This document shows, piece after piece, positions 22,837-34,800 of a stretch of DNA of 64,000 nucleotides. Source of the stretch: Amphiura filiformis. Its lineage: Eukaryota; Echinodermata; Ophiuroidea; Amphilepidida; Amphiuridae. How positions within the stretch are numbered: the first letter of the stretch is position 1; each line of letters begins with the position of its first letter. A program made the translations under genes and the position numbers. The stretch lies in contig NW_027305502.1 in NCBI RefSeq assembly GCF_039555335.1, forward strand, positions 186,001-250,000. The letters are read 5' to 3'. The notes beneath the pieces are model-generated. The model was not told the DNA's origin. It made no database searches and saw only the letters and a list, made by a program, of their open reading frames with translations.

Positions 22837-24045
22837 GGGGGGGGGGATTTTTTATTGTTCATGTTTTTTGTTTCTTTATTTTATTTCCATCGCGTTCCTG
22901 ATCTTCTGTGCTCTATAAGTCAAGTTTTAAATTGTTATCAGCTTCGTCATTTTAGCATTACTCTATAGCTTTTTTTATCGGCCAATTATTACTGCCCCAA
23001 TTGCGTTCTGAATCATTATCTCTTTTTAGTATTATCAGTAACGTTTTGCATTTTAAGTTTCTTTATTTTATTTCCATTACGTTCCTGACCTTCTCTGCTA
23101 TATATGTCTCGTTTTAAATTTGTAGATATCATTTAGGGCCAACGAAGAAGAAAATAATTAATACCTTCAGCAGAAGCTGTTAAGAAACTCTTTCGGTATA
23201 GTTTTATGATTGGTGATTTTTTGTTGCTATCTACTGAAGATAGCAATTACGGCGGGTTTAAATGATACAAAAGATAATTCATACGTTTAGCATTTTGATC
23301 GGCCAATTATTATAGTCCCGGATTATGTTCTCAATCCTCATTCGGCCTATCGGCTATTTCTTTCTAAACGCGCGCCCAGCTAGAACGCGTGAGATGCAAT
23401 GTTTGTTTGTGTGGTTTTTTGGAGATGGAGGTATTTGTATTTTTCATGTTTTTTTGCTTTGCTATCTTCTGAAGACAGCATTTAGGGCTTACGAAGAAAA
23501 TAATTAATACCTTATACAAAAGCTGTTAAACTCTTTTGGTATATTTGTATGTTTGGGATATTTTTTTTGCTATCTACTGAAGATAGCAATTACGGCGTAT
23601 TTTAATCGGCCAGTTATTATAGCCCTGAGTTGCGTTCTGAATCATCATCTCTTTTTAATATACCGTATCAGTCACATTTTGCATTTTTGTTTCTTTATTT
23701 TATTTCAATCACGTTCCTAATCTTCTGTGCTCCAGTGTTAAATTCGTTTCGTTATGTTATTTTTTCTTTGTAGCTTTGCATTCGGTCTATTGTGTATTTT
23801 TCTTCTGAACGAGTGCCCAGCTAGAACGTATGTTATACTATGTTGTTTGTTTTGTTTTGTTTTTTATTTGAATATTTTTTATCGTTCATATTTTTTGCTT
23901 TGCTATCTTCGGAAGATAGCATTTAGGGCATACGAAGAAAATAAGTAACAATACCTTAAGCAGAAGAAACTCTTTTGGTATATTTTTATGTTTGGGGATT
24001 TTTTTTGCTATCTACTGGAGATAGCAATTATGGCAAACACCAAAT

Positions 24046-25264
24046 TACACACCATAACAATCTTCTGATGCAAGATAAAATAACAACATAAATTAAACAG
24101 TTAGAATCCCCAAAAACGTATAATTGTGATCTGAGCATGCAGGGTATCAATGACATGATCCATGTAACATCTCAAAATAATAAATGATTTCCTGTCCTCT
24201 AATCGTTTAAAATATATGTATGTAGAGCACACGGACCGTGTGGCATTTGATAGACAGGATCGTCAGACATTAAACTAGTTTTTCAAGTTGTGTTATAATT
24301 CGGACTTATAATTAAAAGTCATGGTCTCAAATCAAAATATTTGGATAGTAATTCATACAATGCACCACATCCAGGAGCCCATTTCAATAACAAAACATGC
24401 ATGGTAGGAAGCTCGTATTTGCAGGATATATATTCTCCAAATCACTGCAAAACGCGTAACAGGCGGCCCTCTTTCGCAATTTGCGCCTGTTTTTAAATGA
24501 ATTATCGAAATTTCAATTTCCAATTATTTTCCCCAAAAATATGCCAAATTGTGATTTATTGCAAAAACAACCCATATTTGGATCTACACATTTTCACATA
24601 CCACATTTATAAAACTTCATTGTGGTGCACAGGAATTTTCGTATAAATGATCGCTTGCAAGCACAAAATAAAGTTTCCAATATGTTTTTATTTTGTTTGT
24701 CTGCTGTTAACCATTCACTTACATGTTCACCATATTAAATGGCGCAGAGCTTTACATTTTCCAAACTAATTTTAATAGCATATTAGAGACAACTTTACAC
24801 ATGGCTTTTTCTTTAATAAACTTTATTGATGTACACCAGGGAGGGGGACATTTAAAAATACCCCGGTGATCATAATTTTGACCCTCGTTATAAATTCGGC
24901 ATTTTAGTAAATTGTGTTAATCCATGCTTTTGATTATGTTTTAAGTGATTTTTTTATACCTGCACCAACAATCATGTGTAAACTATATCACTCATCATTG
25001 ATTTTATTTTTTTTGTTTAAAATTTGCTGATTTTCATCCGGATATGGTCTGTAAACTCGGCAAATAGGTTTTTAATAGGTTTTTCTGTCATATTTAGGAA
25101 ACAAACCCGGTGGATATGTTCAAAATTCTCTATTCGTCATTCTGCCGAATTCATAACGATGTATGAGCTTCTATTTATGAAAATGAGCATATTTCTACAA
25201 CCAAACATTGTATTCTTTTGATTGATATTATATCTCATGGATCCCATGTTAATAAGAACCTATT
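24046..25264. other. Intergenic region downstream of gene B
   Basis: 25137-25166 carries one end of the CGTTATGA-TTCGGCAGA family (TCTGCCGAATTCATAACGAT). AATAAA on the minus strand (25003-25008) could serve gene B. No gene seen. Confidence 0.4.
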
Positions 25265-25272
25265 TTTAATCA

Positions 25273-25335
<63 letters not shown>

Positions 25336-25348
25336 TATCATTATCATT

Positions 25349-25406
<58 letters not shown>
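25265..25406. repeat. (ATC)n microsatellite in the gene B 3' region
   Basis: About 45 ATC/CAT triplets with a few ATT variants in the middle (25335-25352), ending about 70 nt downstream of the gene B stop. The poly-Ser/Asp/Met ORFs through it are artefacts of the repeat. Confidence 0.9.
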
Positions 25407-25409
<3 letters not shown>

Positions 25410-25477
25410 TCGTCATCGTTGTCGTCGATTGGCCATCCATACTCCTCCGCCTCAGCTCCTCCAATCCTCCTCCACAT

Positions 25478-25897
25478 TTAATCCTCAAATGAATGTGTAG
25501 GAGATTCATTTTGTTGAACATAATACGACCAGTACCCTAAATTAAAGATGACGAAACATAACGGAAACATTATTCGACTAATTCTGTCTATCCTTTTCCC
25601 ATCGTCATAAATAGGAGCACCTCCTTTAGTTTTAGATCTACACTGTCCCTTGATACACAGTTTCTTATTGTTGTTATTGCTTTTAGCCGCTGCTCGTTTC
25701 GATATCGTGGGCAATTCCGATGCTTTCGCGGCGTAATTGGTGTAAGTCCGCGCCTCCTGGTCAGCCTCGGGGGTTCGTCTTTCATTGCTACTTGAGTAAG
25801 CTTCGTCGTACATCTCACCAGCTATCTGCCCGTCTTCTGGAGTATCTTCAATTGTTAAGATCATACAGGTTTTGTTGTCCGTTTTAATCCCATTTGT
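25478..25897 (-). CDS. Gene B exon 9: cytoplasmic loop, TM4 and stop
   Basis: 420 bp including stop, acceptor cgttatag, phase 0. It encodes a hydrophilic loop with NNNNKK and ends KRIDRISRIMFPLCFVIFNL, then GYWSYYV and a short tail before the stop. The R-D-R-S-R-FP pattern before TM4 is typical of the GlyR/GABA/GluCl families. A CAT repeat lies about 70 nt after the stop. Confidence 0.93.
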   Translation of the reverse strand, partial: TNGIKTDNKTCMILTIEDTPEDGQIAGEMYDEAYSSSNERRTPEADQEARTYTNYAAKASELPTISKRAAAKSNNNNKKLCIKGQCRSKTKGGAPIYDDGKRIDRISRIMFPLCFVIFNLGYWSYYVQQNESPTHSFED

Positions 25898-28800
25898 CTA
25901 TAACGAAATATAAAGTGACGAGAAAATTAGTTCAAATTCTCGAAAGTTTTATTTTATATACGAGTACAACCAAAAATGGTATCGAGCACGCACTTTCTCA
26001 TATTAGCCTTTTTTTTATCTAGAAGAATATAAGGTTACTAATACTATTATTATTATTTAAAGCACATTTGAAAACATGTAACCATTTACAATATATACAT
26101 AAAGAACCTGTAACAATTTATATCAAGTCACTTCATTTGCAAAACATCAATTTATCCGAAACGATAATAACACTGGTGTACCTTTAAGTGATTAAGTCAT
26201 TGAAAATGCCTCAATCGGTAAAATACAAGATTTTTTAATATAGGCCTACCTACAGGGTGTCCCAGAAAAAATTACCGGGTAAATGAATTTGGACGTTAGT
26301 AGAGAAATAGACATCAGATTCCAAAATCTAAATATCAGCGTGTAGCCCATCTTACTCTGCATCTTATACGCCAAATTTACAGGAATCGGTTGACTGATTG
26401 CGAAGAAATGAGCGATTACATAACGCATGCATCAATTCACTTCATTCCAAGTTTGAAAGAAAGATCATTCAACACAACTAGTGGTTAACTGTCAATGGGG
26501 TTCATATTTTGTTCTGTGAAATCCTTTTCGTTCTTTTTAAACAATCTGTTTCTTGCAAAACATTTAATTAGGTTTTATTCAAATTTGAAAACTTGCATGA
26601 TATTGAAAATGAAAGCTCGCATGTATAAAATGGTGCTCGGTACTTGTATATTCTTTTTTCATTAATGTTCATGTAAATGTTGCATAAAGAATTATTGCAT
26701 AAAGAATTTCACCTGACTTAGAAAAATTCTCACACACATAAATGTTTTTGGAATATTTCCAGGAAATTGTAATGCAAAGTTTAAATCTCTTAAAAACTTC
26801 AACATTAATGTTGCATGGTATCAAAAATCACACGTAAAGTACTTGATCATTGTCATTCTTTGCTCAATTGTTCTTATATTAACATATTTTCACGACCTAA
26901 AGAATTGAAGTTGGAAAGCTTCCAATTTCAGAAATCAAAGTTTTCTCGGACAAACTGTTATTCATCTTCAGTGAAAGCATGAATGACATAACAACACCGT
27001 CGGATTATAAAATAGATAATGTGAACTAAACTTAATAAGATACACAAACTTTAGGAAGCGGTGAGCGAGTATGGAAAAAAGCGCCTGTTGATCAAACTTG
27101 GAATGAACTGCATTGATGCGCACATTATGTAATCGTTCATTTCTTCGCAACCAGACAACCGAATCCAATAAAATTTTCGTATGTGATTCACAATAAAATA
27201 GGCTATACGCTAAATTTTAAATTATTTGATTCTGATGTCTATTTCGCGACTTACGTTCAATTTTATTCTCTCGGTAATTTTTTCTGGGACACCCTGTATA
27301 GGTCCGTTATACGCGTTGTAAACAAGCCTTCGAGTAAAATCCGAAATAATTAAATTCCTTCTTTCAATTTTCACTCTCAAGGTCATTGTTGGGAAAATTG
27401 TGATACAAATTTGTTCAATAAAATGGTAATGTGGAATCAGGTCTAGGCAATTACAAAACAGAGGTTTCATTCATCGGGTTGTATCACAAAACTTTAACCT
27501 TGACCGTATACCTTTTTCATCTTTTAATGACACCTAGATCTTGGTCTTTAAGAAAATGTACAATTGAATCAACGCTTTATAATATATCTTAGAAAATTGT
27601 ATTTGAATGGTCGGGTTATATAAATAAGGGTGTCGCTTTCAAAACATTCGAAAATGTTTTATTGAAAACTTATATTCTAACATAATGTTATTTCAGTGTT
27701 AAAGAAAGATTTGGTCAAATAATATTTGGAACAAAAAAATTTTTCAATAACATTTTGCCATTTTGACATTATTTAAAAAATGTTGTTATGGTGTGTTTTC
27801 GTACAAAACGTTTTCATGATCTTTATAAATCCCGATATTAAATGTTATTAAAATGTTTTTACCAAAACCAAAACCCAAAAATATAACCAGTTTAAAACGT
27901 TTTGTGTTTGCTGGGAAATGGGATCTGTTTTGCCATTTTGCGTACAGTGGCCAAGGGGCAAGGGGGGGCAGCTGCTCCTGTGAAAAGTCTTGCCCCCTCT
28001 TGTCCCCCCACCCCCGTGGGAAGGTGGCCGCCCCGAAATTTAAGATTTTTGTGTTTCTGACCAAATTAACATCATATTTTGCCATTTTAACCTATAAAGG
28101 GCCAATTTTTGCGCGCTTCGCGCGAATTTATTCTATTTTTATACCACATTTAACCAGTTTAGCTTCAATATGGCAAAATTTTTCGCGTGCTTCGCGCGCA
28201 TTTGTACCATAAACTGATTTTGTTGCCAAAAGGTGCCCCCTTAAAATTTGTCTTGGCCCCCCCCTCTGAAAAAGTGCTGGCTACGCCACTGTTTGCGTAC
28301 CAGTGCGCGCGCAATGGTTTGCAATCCTACTCTATTTGGGTCCAAAACACGGTGTTTTTCGTACTAAAAAAGGCAAATATACGGGCAAAATATTGCTTTA
28401 TTTTTAGAGGGGGACGACTCCCTTGCAAAAATTTAGGGGGACGTGTCCCCCGCCTATGTTAAAAAGCAATCACTAGGTGAAAAAACACACCAACTTACAG
28501 AGTTTGATATTTTCTTCTTCTTCTTCTTCTCGTCTTCGGTTCTTCCACATAGACATAGCGCGCTCAAATTAGGACTATTATATGACAGATAGTGCGCTAA
28601 GGCGTATTCTACAAGAGCTCCAATGACGAAAATAAAACAAGCGGCGAACCAAATGTCAATGGCCTGTGAAAAGACAATACGATTTTAATTAAAATTAAAA
28701 TAAGGCGTTAAATATTGTGGATGCATATAAAAGATAACCGCTTTTTCTCCTTGGAGAAAAAAAACCGCTTTTTCTCCTTGGAGAAATTCTGGTAGTTATG

Positions 28801-31800
28801 ACTCGTATGGCCAATGATACTTATCAAGGTAGGGGAAGGGGTCTGGGCGCGAAAAATGCTGAACTTGAAATGTATACCAATTTCACTGAAGGGCCTGCAA
28901 CGCGTTTCGTGTCTGTATGACCAAGAAGGATACACTTTGATCAGCTCGTAATCTATTTGAGAATTGTCTTGTGACATCTTACCAGAAGCATCTCAAATTA
29001 TTCACTCAAGTCCGATACGTTGTCTATTTTCTTTAACAAGCACAATAAAGACCAGACGGGTCAACTATGACACTTTTAACGTGGATCTACTTTTCTTTTT
29101 ACCTAACAATTCCCGCCGATTACGAGCTGATCAACTGTAGGCCTATATTCAGATGCTTTGAATTGTTGTTCATGTCAATTATATAGTATATTGTTTTAGC
29201 TGTTTAAATGGGGTGAGTATCACCAACATAACAACCGTTATTATCGGCAGAGTGCCGAACACATAAAATCAATGTTCTGAGTAAACGGTGTTTGAAAATT
29301 TTGGCACCATTCAATTCTCGCGATTCCAAATACAGCGCGCCACCAACGACGGCAGTGAAAATTGTCATTTCCCGTGTCTGGGGTCGACATCCTTTTTCAT
29401 CAACCATAATTATAGCTGACCATGTTTGTGATTATTACTCTAAAAACACAATGTTTTGTAGTACTTTTTGAAATTTTTTGAGATTTTCTGTGTTGAAGTG
29501 AAATATTGCACTTTGATATTCACATATGTCTTTTTCTAAAACCCGCAAACTTGATGTTGATACTAGGTGTTAACTTTTTGTTATCCTATTTTCTAAAACC
29601 GCCCTTTTTTGTTTTTAAACTTTACGATGCTTTTCAGCCCGATACGCGCGAGCCTAGTCAATGCGAAGTATAGGCCTAGGCCTGTCCTTTTTAATGGAAA
29701 ACGCATAGGTTTTATTTTGGTTATTAGAATAAATTGTTTTAATTCTTTCTGAATTTATTGTTTGTTCAATACGATAATAATATAACACCAGCATACTTAA
29801 GAACATCCATACTATATAGGTGTTGCGTTTTTGATCGGCCTACATTTTCTAAAAATGATGGTTTTTTTGCACGAAGGCGCTTAGCGGCCCGCCGCGCGGG
29901 ATAGGCCTACAGCAAAGAAATTCAAGTAAATTTTAAAAAGATTCTTAATACTCATTACTTATAAACATGCATCACATTGGTTTGCCGTTTTTGTTATTTG
30001 TAATTGGTTGATTTGTCCTTATTTTATTTTTAGCCTAAATTTGTATTTTTAATTATATTACTATCAAACATTTAAAAAATTACGATCGCAATAAAAACAC
30101 TTTGTAGGCATAGCCTACCGCATACAAATAACATTTATTTTTTATTAATATTTCAATTTGAGACTTTAATGCATAAGTTCAACAATACCTCATAGAGTTC
30201 TAGCATAATAATAAAGGTGAAGAAAGTTTCAAACTGCAAAAGAGTAGGCCTACATGAATTTTAAAAGATCATTATTTTAAGGCATATCAAGAAAATATGC
30301 ATGAAAAACTCATAACTTTAGAACCAAGTATTCTAGACCTTTGGTGTTTTCAGTTTAAAATGATAGCCTATTGTACGTGTAATGGTTACACAATTTTCAA
30401 AAATGCCTCCTTTGGCCCCCATGAACCAGATCGTGTCACAATTAAGGTTTAAATTTGACAATTGTCATGTCCGATTTTAATATTAATTCATGTTTCTTTT
30501 AATTTTTCATATTTTATTTTTACTTCCGCTTTCTTGCATGTCATACCATCTTTATTTCATCTTTCCCCTTTAATAATTCATAACCCAAGGAAATTTACTC
30601 TTAATGTAGGCCTAGGCCTACTCCCAAATAGCACACGTTGGTTGGAATGAGTTTTATCGGTAATAGTCATATTATCGGTCGGCACAACATTGAAAAATCA
30701 AAACCTTTTCGACTAATTCAATTGGACAATTTTAAACACCTAGGCCTAGGCCTATACATGTTTTAAAAGAAAAGAAAATGGAAAAGATTAAAATCTTTCC
30801 CATTTTCCTTTTCTTTCTCATGAAATTATAAGTCAACACTGTGAAAAGAACTGAACTGTAGTGTAGCCCAACCTTTACGGCATTGTGGACTTTGGCCAAA
30901 TTGGAAAGGTTTAAATTCGGAGGGTCGACATTTCTTGCATATTAAATAATGGATCAGGCCCATGGATCAAGGACTCAACCTACAAGGTAAAGAGGTCAAA
31001 TCTGGGGATGGACTTTATTGGAGGGGTGAACGCATTGTTTAGGGACCCCCCCCCCCCCCACACACACACCGATTTACGGTGAAGGATATATTTGCAGTTG
31101 ATGTTTTTGACAAAAACAAGATAACTTAACATGCTTAACAATGTAGTTTGGAGGCCATTATAGGCCTAAATGAAAATGAAAACGTGCCTATTCATACAGA
31201 AAGGTAGTCCTATTCGAGCCCCCGCACCAAATTTATTGAGGGTCTGACGGGGTCTGAGCACCCAGCCCCAGGTCATAAGCCTATGTAATTTGGTTGACAG
31301 AATTGCACCACGAGAGTTTATTTTAAAAATTAACAGGTTTATTTGTTTAGTGCAAGTATATATTTTCTCCCGACATTATACATTGGGGCCAAAGTGTTTT
31401 GTTTATAGGGCTATATATCGAAGGAAATGGCTTCTAAATCTATACGACCTTTCGTGGTCATACAGTAGGCCTACATCATGTACAAAGAGTGTTTCAAACG
31501 TCACTCGAAAAATGCTTTAAAACAATTAATTCATATCTATTCAAGTTTGTAAAAAGGTTATAAATGTAAAACATCTATAGGCCTAGGTTAGGAAAAAAAA
31601 TAATAAAAATAAAAATAAGACAAGCGTTCAAAACATTTTTGATGGGAAAAGTTATCCAAACAAGAAATAAAAAAGGCACGAATTTGCGTTTTAGATTAAA
31701 TTTTCTGTTTGAAATTGTCTTGCATCAAAAGCATTTGCTATTATAGGCCTACAATGTACCCAAACTCGAAAATTGACATTTTGACATCGGGTTTATAGGC

Positions 31801-34800
31801 CTAGATGGTCGATCAGCATCAGAGACATAAACATTTTTGACACCGAGTTTTAACCGTAGATGGTTGAATAGGAATAGAGTACATTTGAAATTCGAAAACG
31901 TTTTAATCGTATTAAAAAAATAAATGCTTTACGCTGTCCATGCTGTTAAAATATGTATTGAATATTTCGTTATTCTAAATATTGAGAATTAAGCCTACTT
32001 TACTTAAAACAAACAAGGTTTAAAAATTGTGGGTATATTTTAAGGATATATTCATGAGGGTCTAAGTAGGCCTATCCCCAATCATATTTTTCAGTGTTTT
32101 CTTTTCTTGTAAACGAGAGCCTAAAGTATTTTCTCAAGAGCCTCGGATCGGGTTCGGAAAAGTTTGAGAATAAGGGTTTAATTGATGCCCATTATTTTGT
32201 GTGGGAATAGGCCTAACACTCTGAACATTCACAGAGGTAGGCCTAAGCCTAAACCATGACTGTCGAAATAAACTTTATAAAGGAGGCAGAAAAAAACCAT
32301 ATCAAAAAAAATAAATGCTTTACGCTGTTCATGCTGTTAAAATATGTATTGAATATTTCGTTATTCTAAATATTGAGAATTAGGCCTACTTTACTTAAAA
32401 CAAACAAGGTTTAAATTTTTTTTAAAGGATAGGCCTATATGCATGAAGTAGGCCTATCCCCTATCATATTTTTTAATCAAGTCTATTATAGGCCTACTTA
32501 CAAAAAAGCTTAAAGACCTGAAAGTGTTTTCTTTTCTTGTAAACGAGAGCCTAAAGTATTTTCCCAAGCGCCTCGGAAAGTTCGGAAAAGTTTGAAAATA
32601 AGGTTGTGTGGGAATAGGCATAACACTCTGAACAGAGGTAGGCCTAAACCATGACTGTCGAAATTAACTTTAAAAAGGAGACAGGAATGAAAAAAAAAAC
32701 CGTCGGAGGGTTGAATCAACAGCTGATCATCATCAACGTAAATAAGCCAATTTGAGTAATCGATAGCAACACTCGTTTCTGTTTCCAGGGTCGATGGTTC
32801 ATCGTCGACGCGACGACTCATGGATGTCGACTTTTACCCATGATGCTCTGCGCGAAGTAGATCAGCCAGGCGTGATCGTAGGTGGCGCGCTGTATTTGGA
32901 ATCGCGTCAATTGGTCCTTCTAAAATTGAGAACATTTATAATCAATCATTTGAAATGTAGTTCAAGTGAATGTGCAGTATTTGGTTTACAATACTTTTAT
33001 ACTCTAAGAAAATTGATATGGCCATGAAAACGGGTAATTTTCGGCTTTATGACAAAAAGTCTCAACCGCTGCGTAGAGTCCGATTTTGGACCACTGCCCG
33101 GGACCACTGACTTTTCGTTATCTTTTCCGGTTTATATGATAGTGCTCATGCCATGATGCGAGATTTGAAAAATGTCTTCCAAGCATTTTCAATCTAAATC
33201 ATGTAAATGGAGTACTGCAAACAACACTTTTACCATGGCCTTGGTCATGCTGATGAAGCACCAAGTCTACGATTGACTTTTAATCATTAGACTATGCCAA
33301 GGCTTATAAACACTTTTGACATGTTCAATGAAATTAAATTGATTATCTTCCTTGGGCTTGCAGCTACAATAAGAAGAATGACACTTTATGTTCAATTGTG
33401 TATTGACATCTCTCTATTCTTGTTCTCTACGAATTGTGATATGTGTCCAGTCGTGAGAAATCTTTTGACAAGGCAGAGAATTGATGAGAATTGCCTACAT
33501 GTCGATAGTCTGAAGGCTCATTAGTTTGTGTTGTTTTAATACTATATCTACACATTTAAATCAACACAAAACAAGTAAACATTCATTAAAAAAAGCAATC
33601 GTCATATGTCTGCCTTTAAATCTGAACAAATTTGAAGGGTAGGTCAGTCCGAACCACCGCTAGTCCGAATTTTAAGCTTAACGCTAACGCTAACCCTAAA
33701 CCCAACCCTAACCATAACCCTATCCATAACCCTAACAATGGTAACTGGCGGTGGTTCGGACTGACGGTGTTTCGGACTGACGGGGAGACCCCAATTTGAA
33801 CACCTCCGGAATGCGTCCGATGTGTTAAATAATCTGTATAAATTTCATTTGAACACATCGGATGTGTTCTGATTTTTATTCAACATTTATTCAGACATCT
33901 GTTGTATTTGCTTGTACAAACAGACTCCCCAGTCCCCACCCACAAAGTTTTGAACAAAGTCAAATAATTTTACATGATTCTTGCACTTAATCACCATCCC
34001 AAGATTTTCCTGTTGAACACTTCAGGCGAATCCAGAACGCGTCCGAAGTGTTCCGAGAAATTTGCAGTGGAACAGGGACACCTCAGTAAATGCTGACATT
34101 GAATTCCTTTTTAATAATGAAAGACAGATATAAAAAGGACTAGTTCGCGCCTGACGCCAGGGCAACCCGTGATTGGTTACGGACCTGCGTAGTACGGCAT
34201 TTTCTGTCTAGTTGTCAGAATTTCAGAGGCGAACTAGTCTTTTTTATCGCTGTCTTTCATTTTAGTTACCTTTATATACGATACTTTAGGCAGATCAGCA
34301 CGGACACCATTATTGGTAGTTATCATCGTGAGAATAGTAGTGACACCCAGGGCAACACGGGCCGGTGATCCTTTGATTTGGATCCAAAATGACACCCAGG
34401 AGGTCACCACTAATAAAGTACTGGGTATGTAGGTCTGAAGAAGGTAGTAGCCTAGTGTCCGACGAAATAGAAAATCAGCCCCGATGCAGGAGTAAACCCC
34501 TTTATAAAAAGTGGAAGATAGTGAATAAACATAATAATATATCACACATTAATAACATATCAATGTAATTGTGCTTTTACAGTATATGAACAAGGAAAGA
34601 GGCTTGTATAGAGGGGTGTGTGTAGGGGTGCGTGTGTGGAGGGCTTGTGTGTAGGTGATATGTCTGTGTTTTGTTCCATCATTATCAACGACATCTATAA
34701 ATCTTTTGAAAGAAGACGCTGGGCTTGGAAAATGCACACTAGCATCGAAGTTGTCTAATCACGAACAAACGAAATATTTTTGAGAGGAGACGCATGACCT

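Larger units (their letters stand above)
20215..24045. repeat. Array of hairpin-bearing repeats (TGCTATCT...AGATAGCA)
   Basis: Two palindromes recur: TGCTATCTACTGAAGATAGC (20587, 21056, 22162, 23226, 23570, 24007) and TGCTATCTTCTGAAGATAGC (20941, 22037, 23456, 23898). Between them the same order returns: GATCAGCCAATTATTATAG, TCTGAATCATCATCTCTTTT, TTCCATCACGTTCCTGATCT, CGCCCAGCTAGAACGCG, ATACCTTCAGCAGAAGC. The full unit is about 1.06-1.1 kb, with shortened units of 340-470 bp. No ORF. Interrupted at 21249 and 22476. Confidence 0.85.
29319..32906. mobile_element. 3.6-kb non-coding element with perfect 26-bp TIRs
   Basis: The termini at 29319-29344 and 32881-32906 are perfect 26-bp inverted repeats beginning CGCGATTCCAAATACAGCGC. 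TCAATT follows or precedes both ends (29311-29316, 32907-32912), so the target duplication is 6 bp, or 8 bp with two changes. The interior is rich in TAGGCCTA and has no recognisable transposase. Confidence 0.75.
29231..33090. mobile_element. CGTTATGA-TTCGGCAGA family element split by a 3.6-kb insertion
   Basis: The left piece (29231-29318: TCGGCAGAGTGCCGAACAC, GAGTAAACGGTGTTTGAAAA) and right piece (32907-33090: AAAATTGAGAACATTTATAA, CCATGAAAACGGGTAATTT, AAAAAGTCTCAACCGCTGCG) line up with the reversed element at 62,055-62,330, where the two parts are contiguous. Confidence 0.75.

Noticed and set aside
25218..25521. Poly-Ser, poly-Asp and poly-Met ORFs
   Set aside because: Pure translation of the ATC microsatellite.
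29204..33027. Two small ORFs sharing VGGALYLESR
   Set aside because: The shared peptide is the translation of the 26-bp inverted ends of the 3.6-kb element, on opposite strands; not a protein family.
33690..33735. True chromosome-end telomere
   Set aside because: The tract is short, degenerate and enclosed by element termini in the middle of a gene intron.
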